Shown here piece after piece: positions 1 through 8,606 of a DNA stretch of 64,000 nt. The notes under the pieces are model-generated. The model had not been told where the DNA came from. It saw only the letters and a list, made by a program, of their open reading frames with translations, and made no database searches. This stretch comes from Rummeliibacillus sp044763875. GTDB taxonomy: Bacteria; Bacillota; Bacilli; Bacillales_A; Planococcaceae. Each line of letters begins with the position of its first letter. The stretch's first letter is position 1. Location of the stretch: assembly GCF_044763875.1 (NCBI RefSeq), contig NZ_JBIWGZ010000006.1, positions 186,001 to 250,000 on the forward strand, given 5' to 3'. A program made the position numbers and the translations under genes.

Positions 1-328
1 GAGATACTGCTTCTGTAATACCGTCGTTATGCATTTTTTCAACAGCGTCTTCGATGAAAGGTGCAATATGTTTTAGACCAATATATACTTTATATTCCAC
101 TTCATCTTGTACTTCGTTTAGACGAACTTCTAATGCTTTGGCCTGCTTTTCTGTTGTTTCAGCAAGAGGTGAAATTCCTCCAATTGCTTGATAACGACTA
201 CGCAAGTCTTCAATATGTTCATCACTTGGACGGTGCCCATGGCGAATATGTGTATAGTAAGGGATTAAATCTGCATCCGTTTTAGGCGTACCATATGCCA
301 TAACTAATAAGCCTATTTGTTTTTTCAT
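1..328 (-). CDS. hemH: Ferrochelatase (HemH/CpfC), N-terminal part only
   Basis: Only the first ~109 codons lie in the window; the gene runs off the left edge. The reading frame gives an N-terminus with GLLVMAYGTP, then YYTHIRHGHRP and YQAIGGISPLAE, which is the standard start of Gram-positive ferrochelatases. In this lineage the enzyme inserts iron into coproporphyrin III in the cytoplasm (family knowledge). Two in-frame ATGs exist, at 334 and 328. The GAGGTG ribosome site lies only 2 nt from the first but 8 nt from the second, so 328 is chosen. It starts about 20 nt after the hemE stop, so the two are almost certainly one hemEH operon, as in Bacillus, where hemY would follow outside the window. 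Confidence 0.93.
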   Translation of the reverse strand, partial: MKKQIGLLVMAYGTPKTDADLIPYYTHIRHGHRPSDEHIEDLRSRYQAIGGISPLAETTEKQAKALEVRLNEVQDEVEYKVYIGLKHIAPFIEDAVEKMHNDGITEAVS

Positions 329-348
329 TTTCATGTCACCTCAAAGTA

Positions 349-1398
349 TTATGAATGCGCTTTTATTTTTTGCGCACTATATTCATGTATTAATGATGTC
401 AATCGTTTTAAGACATCAGGATTTACAGATGGAAAGACGCCATGACCTAAATTGAAAATATGGCCAGGTACTTCTAATCCTTGATCGATAATTTCTTTTG
501 TACGTGCTTCAAGTATTGACCAATCTGCTAGTAATAGCGTAGGATCTAAATTTCCTTGTACGGGCTTAGTTATCCCCATTGCTCGTGCTTCATTTATAGG
601 TAAACGCCAATCTAAGCCGACTACATCTAAAGGAAGATCTTGCCATTCTAATGCTAGATGACTTGCACCAACACCAAATAAAATCATCGGTACACCTTCG
701 TCTTTAAGCTCATTGAAAATGCGTGTCATAACAGGTTTGATAAAGATACAATAATCACGATGACTGAGTGCACCTACCCAAGAATCGAAAATTTGGAACG
801 CTTTTGCACCAGCTTTAATTTGAGCTTTCAAATCTGTGATAATCATATCGCCAAGTTTATCCATTAAAACAAACCAAGCCTCAGGCTGAGATACCATAAA
901 TGATTTTGTTAAAGCATAGTTTTTAGAAGGGCCACCTTCAATCATATAACTTGCTAACGTAAACGGCGCACCTGCAAAGCCAATTAAAGGTACATCTAAT
1001 TGTTCTTCAGTTAAAAGTTTGATGGTATCAAGTACGAAAGGCACGTGCTCTTCTGGGTTAAATTCCCTTAGATTTTTTACATCCTTCGCTGAGCGAATTG
1101 GATTAGAAATTACTGGACCTATCCCGCCCTTGATTTTAACATCAACACCCATGCCTGGCAGTGGTGTTACGATATCTTTGTATAAAATAGCTGCATCTAC
1201 ACCATAGTTTTGCACTGGTAAATGTGTTACATAAGCACATAATTCAGGTTGATGTGTAATTTCTTCTAATGAGTATTTTTCTTTTATCTTACGATATTCA
1301 GGTTGTGAACGACCTGCTTGTCGCATATACCAAACTGGTGTATAGGCTGTCCTTTCACCTCGTGCTGCGCGCAATAGCGTATCATTAAATGTTCCCAT
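349..1398 (-). CDS. hemE: Uroporphyrinogen decarboxylase
   Basis: HemE removes the four acetate carboxyls of uroporphyrinogen III to give coproporphyrinogen III in cytosolic haem synthesis. The 349-residue protein is of family length and carries the substrate-binding YMRQAGRS motif at about residues 24-31 and the catalytic aspartate in ILYKDI near residue 75, with the usual GFAGAPFT segment and a C-terminal NLGHGVFPSVNPD. An AAAGGAC site about 13 nt upstream supports the start. It is the first gene of the hemEH operon. In B. subtilis pbpF lies next to hemE; no such gene is present between hemE and hmoB here. Confidence 0.97.
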   Translation of the reverse strand: MGTFNDTLLRAARGERTAYTPVWYMRQAGRSQPEYRKIKEKYSLEEITHQPELCAYVTHLPVQNYGVDAAILYKDIVTPLPGMGVDVKIKGGIGPVISNPIRSAKDVKNLREFNPEEHVPFVLDTIKLLTEEQLDVPLIGFAGAPFTLASYMIEGGPSKNYALTKSFMVSQPEAWFVLMDKLGDMIITDLKAQIKAGAKAFQIFDSWVGALSHRDYCIFIKPVMTRIFNELKDEGVPMILFGVGASHLALEWQDLPLDVVGLDWRLPINEARAMGITKPVQGNLDPTLLLADWSILEARTKEIIDQGLEVPGHIFNLGHGVFPSVNPDVLKRLTSLIHEYSAQKIKAHS

Positions 1399-1619
1399 GA
1401 ACAGTAAAACCGTCCTTTCATCAATTCAGTAACTACTTAATTCGACATTCATATCCATTTTTCATGATAGACGTTTCTTTATGCGTTGTATAGTTCAACG
1501 GACTGATTGTCAAAAAAATGTATAAAATGGTGACATCTTTTTGACAAAGAATCTAATTATGATTTTTTCAAATTTAAGAGATATACTATTATTAACTTTC
1601 ATAGGAAACTTTATACTTT

Positions 1620-1649
1620 TTGTTATTCGGGAATATACTGTGATACAAT
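1620..1649 (+). promoter_or_regulatory. Predicted SigA promoter of hmoB
   Basis: TTGTTA (1620-1625), an 18-nt spacer and TACAAT (1644-1649), with TG one base before the -10 (extended -10). Transcription would start around 1656, about 40 nt before the hmoB ATG. No clear Fur-type palindrome was seen beside it. Confidence 0.55.
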
Positions 1650-1694
1650 CCCTGATTTTACCTACAAAAGATGTTATTAATAGGAGGAATTTAT

Positions 1695-2213
1695 ATGTTC
1701 ATATATTTAACTTCAGGAACGCCTGAATTTATGCTGAGCCTACAAAAGAAATATTCAAAAGAGAAAATGATTGTATTATACGGTCAAAGTAGCGCTGTTT
1801 TACTTCATGAATCGGCAAAAAAAAGTGTATTTTCTACACCACGAAGTTTTGAAATCATTAGAGAAATCAATGAGTTAGATAAACATGGATTTTTTGTTTT
1901 AAATCATATTCCTGTTAAAAGTGAAAGTCGAAAATTATTTGAAGATCGTTTTTATGATCAAATTCATACAATTGAAGACGAACCAGGTTTTATCGCTTTT
2001 CGTTTACTACGCCCATTACATGACGAAACCTATATTTCACTTACTGAGTGGAGTGGACCTCATTCATATGAGGCATGGAAAGCATCTAGCACATATAAGG
2101 AAATTTACGGAAATAATAATACAACTAATGGCGTTGATCAGAGTAATATTTTCACAAGTGCTCCTTATGTTAAAACATTTATAACAAGTCGTCCCGAAGA
2201 AGAAGAGCTATAA
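1695..2213 (+). CDS. hmoB: Haem-degrading monooxygenase HmoB
   Basis: A 172-residue protein close in length to B. subtilis HmoB (YhgC, also called TraP). The N-terminal ~65 residues are a small alpha/beta half. The rest is an ABM-type ferredoxin-like fold with the family signatures FFVLNHIPV, FEDRF, EDEPGFIAFRLLRP and LTEWSG. Family members bind haem and open the ring oxidatively, releasing iron in the cytoplasm. The start at 1695 is set by AGGAGG at 1682-1687 with 7-nt spacing; an upstream in-frame ATG at 1671 lacks a ribosome site. Its place beside hemE matches B. subtilis. The C-terminus is acidic (EEEEL). Confidence 0.9.
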   Translation: MFIYLTSGTPEFMLSLQKKYSKEKMIVLYGQSSAVLLHESAKKSVFSTPRSFEIIREINELDKHGFFVLNHIPVKSESRKLFEDRFYDQIHTIEDEPGFIAFRLLRPLHDETYISLTEWSGPHSYEAWKASSTYKEIYGNNNTTNGVDQSNIFTSAPYVKTFITSRPEEEEL

Positions 2214-2223
2214 TAAATTAAAA

Positions 2224-2248
2224 GTCGAGTGTTTTACTCGGCTTTTTT
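2224..2248 (+). terminator. Terminator of hmoB
   Basis: Seven-base stem GTCGAGT/ACTCGGC with a GTTTT loop, followed by six T. Confidence 0.85.
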
Positions 2249-2324
2249 GTTATACTTGAATTATTCTTTAGTACAATTACTCCCTATTAAATTTTTAAAA
2301 TTTTTAAACAGGAGTGTGATTAAT

Positions 2325-3515
2325 ATGTTAGAACAGTTATTACAAGCAATTTATAAAGAACTTGAAGATTCGTTTGATGAAATGCAAGAAATTCGTCGTT
2401 ACTTACATATGCACCCTGAAGTTTCTTTCCACGAGTATGAAACGGCAGCATATATTCAAAATTTCTACACACAATTAGATATTCCTTTTGAAGCAAATGT
2501 TGGTGGTAATGGCGTTGTAGCACGTCTTACAGGAGGAAAATCTGGAAAAACAGTTGCACTTAGAGCCGATTTTGATGCTTTAGCTATTCAAGATGCGAAG
2601 GAAGTTTCATATAAATCAACTGTCACTGGCGTATCTCATGCTTGCGGTCATGACGGCCATACTGCTACATTGCTTGTATTAGCAAAAATCTTATACAAAC
2701 ACCGTTCAGAACTTCCTGGTACATACATTTTCATCCATCAATTTGCTGAAGAAATCGCTCCTGGAGGCGCTAAACCAATGATTGAAGCTGGTTGCCTAAA
2801 TGGTGTGGATGCTATTTTCGGTACTCATTTATGGTCACAATTTGACTTAGGCTCCATCCATTATCGAAGTGGTCCTATGATGGCAGGAGCAGACAAATTT
2901 GATATTAAAATTATAGGAAATGGTGGACATGGTGGTGCTCCACATACAACCGTTGATGCCGTTACTGTTGGAGCAGATTTAGTCGTCCAATTGCAGCAAA
3001 TTATCGCTAGACGAATTAACCCAACAGATCCTGCTGTACTAACCATCGGTTCGTTCCACTCAGGTAGTGCGTTTAATATTATTGCTGGAGAAGCGACTCT
3101 AACCGGTACTGTTCGAACATTTGATATTGCCATTCGAGAACAAATTATCGAAGAAATGGAACGAGTGATTAAAGGAGTCTGCCTTGCAGCAAATGCAGAT
3201 TATGAGTTTAATTTTTTAAGAGGATATATCCCACTAATTAATCATGAGAAAGAAACGACATTCGTTACTCGTATAGCAAATACAATTCCGGGTGTAACAG
3301 AAATAACTGAAATGGATGCTGTTATGGTAGGGGAAGATTTTGCTTACTATGTTGAGAAAATCCCCGGTACATTCTTCTTTACGGGGGCTAAACCGAAAGA
3401 AGGTATCGCATACCCTCATCATCATGCAAAATTTGATTTTGCCGAAGAAGCCATGCTAGTTGCTGCTAAAACACTTGGTACAGCTGCAATCCTTTATCAT
3501 AATGAAGACGAATAA
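2325..3515 (+). CDS. yhaA: M20-family amidohydrolase (YhaA/AmhX type)
   Basis: Predicted zinc-dependent N-acyl-amino-acid hydrolase of the M20D branch, 396 residues. Visible motifs are HACGHDGHTA near residue 104 (metal ligands), the catalytic EE in FAEEIAPGG near 142, and GNGGHGGAPHTTVDAV at the start of the dimerisation lid domain. A final His-rich YPHHHAKFDF supplies the last ligand. The start at 2325 follows AGGAG at 2310-2314; the longer frame from 2229 adds a non-homologous N-terminus overlapping the hmoB terminator and is rejected. The substrate is unknown; N-acetyl-amino acids, N-acetyl-cysteine-like conjugates or auxin-type conjugates are all possible for this family. The place next to hmoB and ecs matches B. 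subtilis yhaA. Confidence 0.88.
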   Translation: MLEQLLQAIYKELEDSFDEMQEIRRYLHMHPEVSFHEYETAAYIQNFYTQLDIPFEANVGGNGVVARLTGGKSGKTVALRADFDALAIQDAKEVSYKSTVTGVSHACGHDGHTATLLVLAKILYKHRSELPGTYIFIHQFAEEIAPGGAKPMIEAGCLNGVDAIFGTHLWSQFDLGSIHYRSGPMMAGADKFDIKIIGNGGHGGAPHTTVDAVTVGADLVVQLQQIIARRINPTDPAVLTIGSFHSGSAFNIIAGEATLTGTVRTFDIAIREQIIEEMERVIKGVCLAANADYEFNFLRGYIPLINHEKETTFVTRIANTIPGVTEITEMDAVMVGEDFAYYVEKIPGTFFFTGAKPKEGIAYPHHHAKFDFAEEAMLVAAKTLGTAAILYHNEDE

Positions 3516-3520
3516 AAAAC

Positions 3521-3560
3521 AATAAGCTATGCGTGATAATTTAATCACGCATAGCTTATT
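3521..3560. terminator. Bidirectional terminator between yhaA and the EamA gene
   Basis: Perfect 17-bp stem: AATAAGCTATGCGTGAT at 3521-3537 against its complement at 3544-3560, with a 6-nt loop. A-rich on the left and T-rich on the right, so it can serve both convergent genes. Confidence 0.85.
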
Positions 3561-3562
3561 TT

Positions 3563-4429
3563 CTATTGTCTATTAATAATAAAAATACTTAGTAATATTA
3601 GAATCAAACCAACAACTAGAGACCACGTAAAGGGTTCTCCTAAAAAGATTGTTCCAATTGCTACTGCCATAAGTGGTACTAAAAACGTTGCTGCTCCTAC
3701 TTTACTAGCATCTCCAGAGCCCATCAATTTAAAGTAAAGTGCTGTTGCAACCGTTACAGCTAAAATACATGCAAATGCAAGGCAAAGAATAAAAGTACCG
3801 TTCCACTCAATGGCAGAAATATCTTCAGTTACTAAACCCGCAGTTCCTAAAGCTAAACCACCAATAATATTTTGAATAGCTACTAACCATAAACCATGTA
3901 CAAGATTAGCAGTTTTTCGAACATAGACTACTCCAAGTGCCCAACCAATTGATGTTATCAACGCTAAAAATACACCCAATAGTGAAATATGTCCTGTAAA
4001 ACTTTCAAAACTAACAACTACAACTCCTAAAAAGCCGAGCAACATCCCTGAAATTTTTGATTTCGTTAATGATTCTTTTAACCACAACCATGCAAGTAAA
4101 ACAACAAGAACTGGCTGTAAATAGACAATGACCGAAAATAGACCAGAAGGTAAAAATTGTAGTCCTATAATCTGAACTCCTTGGAATATAACTGTATTAA
4201 ATAAAGCTACAATAAAGTATATGTACCAATTTCGCTTCCATTCGATTTTTTTCCATTGTGGTAATAGAAAAAGGGATAGTAATATTCCCCCAATAAAAGC
4301 TCGCAATCCTCCAAATAGTAAGGGTGGCGTATAATTTAAAGCTATTTTATAAATTGGCCAGCTAAACCCCCATATTGCTACTACAGCAATAATGAATATA
4401 AGCGATTTCTTTTTTGACATCTTCTCCAT
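3563..4429 (-). CDS. EamA-family (DMT) transporter
   Basis: A 288-residue inner-membrane protein with about ten hydrophobic helices in two repeats of five. The first repeat opens with IFIIAVVAIWGFSWPIYKIAL and the second contains GVVYVRKTANLVHGLWL; both are typical of the drug/metabolite transporter superfamily (EamA domains), which mostly export amino acids or small metabolites. AAGGGG sits about 9 nt before the ATG. It is last in a probable three-gene unit with the flavin monooxygenase (38 nt upstream) and the ArsR gene. The substrate cannot be read from the sequence; an exporter paired with an oxidoreductase under an ArsR repressor suggests handling of a toxic metabolite (inference). Confidence 0.9.
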   Translation of the reverse strand: MEKMSKKKSLIFIIAVVAIWGFSWPIYKIALNYTPPLLFGGLRAFIGGILLSLFLLPQWKKIEWKRNWYIYFIVALFNTVIFQGVQIIGLQFLPSGLFSVIVYLQPVLVVLLAWLWLKESLTKSKISGMLLGFLGVVVVSFESFTGHISLLGVFLALITSIGWALGVVYVRKTANLVHGLWLVAIQNIIGGLALGTAGLVTEDISAIEWNGTFILCLAFACILAVTVATALYFKLMGSGDASKVGAATFLVPLMAVAIGTIFLGEPFTWSLVVGLILILLSIFIINRQ

Positions 4430-4467
4430 AAAGTATCCCCTTTGTTGTTAAAACGTGTGATTAGTAT

Positions 4468-5478
4468 TTATCCCTCTTTCATTGTGGAAGATAAAATTTC
4501 ATACGAACGTACACGAGCCTTGGGATCATAGATATGTGAGCAAGCCATAATCTCATCAACACCTGTTTCTGCTACAAATTTCCCCAAATCATGTGCAATC
4601 GCATGTTGATCACCAATAAATGAATAATGAAGAGATTGCATAACTGCTCTCTTTTCAGATTCTGACCAATAGTTATCTAAATCTTCAACTGGTGGTTGTA
4701 ACTGGTTTTTTGCACCACGAACTACATTCAAAAAGTACAAATATAAACTTGTCGCTGTTTTTTGTGCTTCCTCATTCGTATCAGCAGCAATGACATTTAC
4801 ACAAGCAATCGTATAAGGTTCTTTTAACTGTTCAGATGGTTGGAAAGAATCACGATACATACGTAGAGCTTCTTGCAAATACGTTGGTGCAAAATGACTC
4901 GCAAATGCATAGGGTAATCCTAGCATTCCTGCAAGTCTAGCACTAAATAAGCTTGATCCAAGTAGGTAAAGCGGAACATTTGAACCTTCACCTGGATAAG
5001 CATGTACATGTCCATTTGGATTGTCACTTAAATATTGTTGCAATTCTAATACATCTTGTGGAAAATCTTCACCTGATCCTTGTAAGTTACGACGAAGTGC
5101 TTGAGCAGTAATTGGATCTGTTCCAGGTGCTCTCCCTAATCCTAAATCAATACGCCCAGGATATAGAGCATCCAATGTACCAAATTGTTCTGCAATCACT
5201 AGAGGTACATGATTTGGAAGCATAACCCCACCTGAACCTACTCGAATTTTCTCTGTTCCCTGTGCAATATGGCTGATTAAAAGAGATGTAGCTGAACTAG
5301 CAATACTCGGACTATTATGATGTTCTGCAAACCAAAAACGTTTATAGCCAAACTTTTCTACATTTTGTGCAAGCTCCAAACTATTTTGAAACGAATAAGA
5401 TGCGTCATGACCTTTTAATACTGCAACTAAATCCAATACAGAAAGTTCGATATCCTTCAATTTTTTTTGATTCTCCAT
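4468..5478 (-). CDS. LLM-class flavin-dependent monooxygenase (luciferase-like)
   Basis: A 336-residue TIM-barrel protein of the bacterial-luciferase superfamily, MsnO8-like branch. Typical motifs are FWFAEHHNSPSIASSATS, the flavin-contacting VGSGGVMLPNHVPLVIAEQF, GTLDALYPGRIDLGLGRAPG and LLGSSLFSARLAG. Such enzymes use reduced FMN and oxygen to oxidise small organic substrates; the substrate here is unknown. AAGGAG stands 10 nt before the ATG. An imperfect palindrome in its upstream region (5501-5529) resembles the one in front of the ArsR gene, so it is probably controlled by that repressor. Confidence 0.92.
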   Translation of the reverse strand: MENQKKLKDIELSVLDLVAVLKGHDASYSFQNSLELAQNVEKFGYKRFWFAEHHNSPSIASSATSLLISHIAQGTEKIRVGSGGVMLPNHVPLVIAEQFGTLDALYPGRIDLGLGRAPGTDPITAQALRRNLQGSGEDFPQDVLELQQYLSDNPNGHVHAYPGEGSNVPLYLLGSSLFSARLAGMLGLPYAFASHFAPTYLQEALRMYRDSFQPSEQLKEPYTIACVNVIAADTNEEAQKTATSLYLYFLNVVRGAKNQLQPPVEDLDNYWSESEKRAVMQSLHYSFIGDQHAIAHDLGKFVAETGVDEIMACSHIYDPKARVRSYEILSSTMKEG

Positions 5479-5500
5479 ATTTCTTACGCTCCTTCAATAA

Positions 5501-5529
5501 ATCGTTATATCTGAATATATAGATACGAT
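5501..5529. promoter_or_regulatory. Putative ArsR operator upstream of the monooxygenase
   Basis: Imperfect inverted repeat with inner arms TATCT (5508-5512) and AGATA (5521-5525), extended outwards by ATCGT and CGAT. The ATCT...AGAT core recurs in the arsR promoter at 5888-5907, which suggests that one repressor binds both. Confidence 0.5.
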
Positions 5530-5566
5530 AATCTGAGAAAAAGGCAGAAAAACATTTACAAACCGC

Positions 5567-5878
5567 CTATAAATCCCTTTGTATATACTCACTAAATTCC
5601 TTAATGACTTTTTCATTTCTTCTATAATATGTCCATTTGCCGATACGCTTTGACTCCAGCAAACCTGCATTTTGCATCATGTTCAAATAGCTTGAAATCA
5701 CAGACTGAACAAGCTCTGCTTTATCACGAATACTCCCCACGCATACACCTCCATCAAAATGATCATTCTCTGACAGGTGCTGTTGACGGACAAAATGTCG
5801 CTCAGGATCTTTGAGCCACTCTAAAATCATCAATCTTTTTTCATTTGATAATGCCTTAAAAATTAGTATAGGTTCCAT
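5567..5878 (-). CDS. ArsR-family transcriptional regulator
   Basis: A 103-residue winged-helix protein. It opens with IFKALSNEKRLMILEWL (helices 1-2), then the recognition-helix region LVQSVISSYLNMMQNAGLLESKRIG and the wing KWTYYRRNE, as in ArsR repressors. No CxC-type metal motif is present; its only cysteine is in GGVCVGS, so a thiol or small-molecule signal is as likely as a metal. No ribosome site precedes the ATG. Instead TATAAT ends 6 nt before it, suggesting a leaderless mRNA (see findings). It lies 88 nt upstream of the monooxygenase on the same strand and probably represses itself and the two genes that follow. Confidence 0.88.
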   Translation of the reverse strand: MEPILIFKALSNEKRLMILEWLKDPERHFVRQQHLSENDHFDGGVCVGSIRDKAELVQSVISSYLNMMQNAGLLESKRIGKWTYYRRNEKVIKEFSEYIQRDL

Positions 5879-5884
5879 AATGCC

Positions 5885-5912
5885 ATTATATCTATTTTTT
5901 TAGATGTATCAA
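5885..5912 (-). promoter_or_regulatory. Promoter of the ArsR gene with an embedded palindrome
   Basis: On the minus strand TTGATA (5912-5907), a 16-nt spacer and TATAAT (5890-5885). The spacer holds an inverted repeat ACATCTA/TAGATAT (5888-5907, one mismatch). A repressor bound there would block polymerase directly. The ATG begins 6 nt after the -10, so the transcript would start at or next to the start codon. Confidence 0.7.
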
Positions 5913-5982
5913 TCATTTTGCTTTTTTAGCTTTTTAATAAGGCTCTATCTCAAATGTCGTGCTAAGACTTTCAAAATATAAA

Positions 5983-6015
5983 AATCGACTAATCTCGTTA
6001 AGAAATTAGTCGATT
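5983..6015 (-). terminator. Terminator of ecsAB
   Basis: Perfect 11-bp stem (AATCGACTAAT with ATTAGTCGATT), 11-nt loop, followed on the minus strand by a T-rich tract. Confidence 0.85.
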
Positions 6016-6020
6016 CATAA

Positions 6021-7202
6021 TTATTTACTTAAACGTAGAGTTAACTCACCTACGATTAATACAATTAAACCTTGTGCATAGAAGTATGGTGTTCCGATAC
6101 CAGCAAGCAACACAATCATCGCTTGGACAATTATAGTGTAGCGAACAACTTTCACTGTTGCTTTTTTACGCGAATTCTCAGGCAAAGGATATAGCATGTC
6201 CATTCTGAAATCAGTTGATGTTGTTAATGCTTGCTTCAATTGAATTGCTGTTGCAAATGCAAGAGCTGCAGCAACCACACCAATAGCAACTGGAATATGG
6301 ATAAACGCTGCCGCTAATGCAGAAATAGCTGTTAAACGTAGCCATAAATAAAAATGGTCATCCGTACGAACAAAAGAACGGAAAACTAAGTATTCCTGTG
6401 TATTTTGTTTTGCATAAGGAATTAATTTATAAGCCCAATCTAGCCATACTCGGCGTTTAATACTACCATGAATATTCGGAACATCTGTAAAATAATTAGC
6501 AAATCGATAAATTCCCATCATTCGATTTTCTTCTAATCGAACAAAATGCTCGTACGGGAATGGTGTTTCTTGTAATTTCTTTTTCCAGAACATTGGATAA
6601 GAAACGATGATTAATATCATAATAATGATTGGAATAAATTGAACGTACAAAATGGATGCAATGAATACAAACGAACATACCATTCGAACAATGCGGTCCA
6701 TCCATACATTATGGCCCTTATAAGCCCATCTGTACGAAAACTCACTATGAATATTCCACAGTTTAAGTAAAATTGAAGCGACCAATCCAACCATAATGGT
6801 TGATGGCTCAAGACCTGCTACTTGTCGAAGCATTGGCCAAGTCACCATATAAAGTAATACAACTATTATTATTTGAGAACTAAAAGTATATTTTAATGCT
6901 TTATTAAAATATTGAGGTAATTTCGTTTCAAGGGGAAGCAAATATACCTCGTCCGGTTTTCGAATAAGTGTAACAGGACGACTGAAACCTAGAAAAACTC
7001 CGATTATTGCCGCTGTTAACCAAATTGCCGGAAAATCACTTGATGCAATTTTTAGCCATTCGCTATATTGATAACCAGCTGCTCCAAGAACAAACATAAT
7101 TACAATGGCTAAATGCCCAGTAAAGACGAAGCGCATATATTTTTGAACCTCGCCCATATAATGGGTGAACCTCGTACGCCAAACATCATGCAAGCTATTC
7201 AT
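6021..7202 (-). CDS. ecsB: ABC transporter membrane subunit EcsB
   Basis: A 393-residue polytopic membrane protein that pairs with the ATPase EcsA. Hydrophobic helices cluster in the N-terminal half (from IVIMFVLGAAGYQYSEWL) and at the C-terminus (AIGVVAAALAFATAI, IIVQAMIVLLAGIG), with a soluble middle. In B. subtilis EcsAB is needed for activity of the intramembrane protease RasP and so affects secretion, competence and SigW; that role is carried over by homology. The start codon overlaps the end of ecsA by 8 nt and uses AAGGAG inside ecsA, indicating translational coupling. The third gene of the B. subtilis operon, ecsC, is absent here. Confidence 0.93.
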   Translation of the reverse strand: MNSLHDVWRTRFTHYMGEVQKYMRFVFTGHLAIVIMFVLGAAGYQYSEWLKIASSDFPAIWLTAAIIGVFLGFSRPVTLIRKPDEVYLLPLETKLPQYFNKALKYTFSSQIIIVVLLYMVTWPMLRQVAGLEPSTIMVGLVASILLKLWNIHSEFSYRWAYKGHNVWMDRIVRMVCSFVFIASILYVQFIPIIIMILIIVSYPMFWKKKLQETPFPYEHFVRLEENRMMGIYRFANYFTDVPNIHGSIKRRVWLDWAYKLIPYAKQNTQEYLVFRSFVRTDDHFYLWLRLTAISALAAAFIHIPVAIGVVAAALAFATAIQLKQALTTSTDFRMDMLYPLPENSRKKATVKVVRYTIIVQAMIVLLAGIGTPYFYAQGLIVLIVGELTLRLSK

Positions 7203-7935
7203 CGTCTTGCTCCTTTGTCATTGCAATGTATAAATCATCCAGGGTTGCATTTGGCATGTTGAATGTTCGGCGTAAATCATCCATCGTACCATATGCACGC
7301 AAACGACCATTATGCAATAAAAGGATTTTATCGCAATGCTTTTCCGCTGTTGCTAAAACATGCGTTGACATTAAAATAGCTGCCCCATCTTTTTTCTTTT
7401 CATCCATTTGATCTAATAATGATTGAATCGCTAATGGATCCAGCCCTAAAAACGGCTCGTCTATAATATATAAAGAAGGATTTACTAAGAAGGCACACAT
7501 AATCATTACTTTTTGGCGCATTCCTTTAGAAAAATGAGATGGAAACCAATTTAAACGTTTTTCCATTCTAAATTCTTTCAATAATGGTGTTACTCGTTCT
7601 TCTAATGTTCCTAAATCAATTCCATAGGCCATTGCTGTTAACTCTAAATGTTCCTTTAGTGTAAGTTCATCATAAAGCACTGGCGTTTCTGGTATATAGG
7701 AGAAAGAAGATCGAAATTGATCCATATTGTCTTTGATTGACACACCATTTAGTAAAATCTCTCCTTTTTGGGGTGTCATTAATCCAATAATATGTTTGAT
7801 TGTGGTACTTTTACCGGCACCGTTTAAGCCAATTAATCCTACTAACTCCCCTGGTTCAATAGCAAAAGATAGATCATGAATAACAGGTTTTCGTGTATAA
7901 CCACCTGTTACCGATTGTAATTCTAATACCGTCAT
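7195..7935 (-). CDS. ecsA: ABC transporter ATPase EcsA
   Basis: A 246-residue ATPase with Walker A GLNGAGKST (residues 36-44), an atypical signature FSKGMRQK (about 135-142), Walker B IIDEP (157-161) and a switch histidine in LMSTHVL. The signature FSKGM replaces LSGGQ, as is usual in the EcsA group. It drives EcsB; the transported substrate is not established. GAGGAG lies about 10 nt upstream of the ATG. It is divergent from hit across about 100 nt, the same arrangement as in B. subtilis. Confidence 0.95.
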   Translation of the reverse strand: MTVLELQSVTGGYTRKPVIHDLSFAIEPGELVGLIGLNGAGKSTTIKHIIGLMTPQKGEILLNGVSIKDNMDQFRSSFSYIPETPVLYDELTLKEHLELTAMAYGIDLGTLEERVTPLLKEFRMEKRLNWFPSHFSKGMRQKVMIMCAFLVNPSLYIIDEPFLGLDPLAIQSLLDQMDEKKKDGAAILMSTHVLATAEKHCDKILLLHNGRLRAYGTMDDLRRTFNMPNATLDDLYIAMTKEQDDE

Positions 7936-8039
7936 CCGAAGTCAACTCCTCTTCTTCTTACATTTTATCAAAAATTCCTCTTTCTAGCAGTTCCTATGTG
8001 GTAAAATGAATAGCAAAATAGTGAAAGGTGTGTTTTTTC

Positions 8040-8465
8040 ATGAGCGATTGTTTATTTTGCAAAATTATCGACGGCTCTATTCCAAGTACAAAAATCTATG
8101 AAGATGAGTATGTCTATGCTTTTATGGACATCGGTCCATTAACAAAAGGGCATACGTTATTAATCCCAAAAGAGCATGTAGCGAATGTTTTTGAAATGTC
8201 CGAAGAAACAGCTGCTAATCTTTTTAAAGTCGCTCCTCGCATTGCGAATGCAATAAAAGATACATTCAAACCAGCTGGTATGAATCTATTAAATAACAAT
8301 GGTGCACCTGCTGGTCAAAGTGTATTCCATTTCCATTTGCACTTTATCCCAAGATATGATGAAACAGATGGATATAAACCTACTTGGGTGACAAAACAAG
8401 ATGAATTTACACCAGATATATTAAATGCTTTAGCAGAAGAAATAAAAGCACAACTAAATAATTAA
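8040..8465 (+). CDS. hit: HIT-family nucleotide-binding protein
   Basis: A 141-residue histidine-triad protein. The triad motif HFHLHF sits near residue 97, and the N-terminus CLFCKIIDGSIPSTKIYEDE holds a CxxC that often binds zinc. HIT proteins hydrolyse nucleotide phosphoramidates or dinucleoside polyphosphates. The start at 8040 follows GAAAGGTG with proper spacing; the in-frame GTG at 8028 is part of that ribosome site. Divergent from ecsA, as in B. subtilis. Confidence 0.95.
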   Translation: MSDCLFCKIIDGSIPSTKIYEDEYVYAFMDIGPLTKGHTLLIPKEHVANVFEMSEETAANLFKVAPRIANAIKDTFKPAGMNLLNNNGAPAGQSVFHFHLHFIPRYDETDGYKPTWVTKQDEFTPDILNALAEEIKAQLNN

Positions 8466-8514
8466 CGGTGATTTTCTTTCATAAATTAAACTAGATTATT
8501 CGTAATTTATTCAG

Positions 8515-8559
8515 AAAGGTATTCAAATCCGATGTTATCGGATTTGGATACCTTTTGTT
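8515..8559 (+). terminator. Terminator of hit
   Basis: Long stem AAAGGTATTCAAATCCGAT (8515-8533) against its near-complement (8537-8555), 3-nt loop, then TTTTGTTTT. Confidence 0.85.
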
Positions 8560-8606
8560 TTGCGTGAGATAAATGAAAGTGCTCTTCAACAATAAGCATA
8601 GTATCC

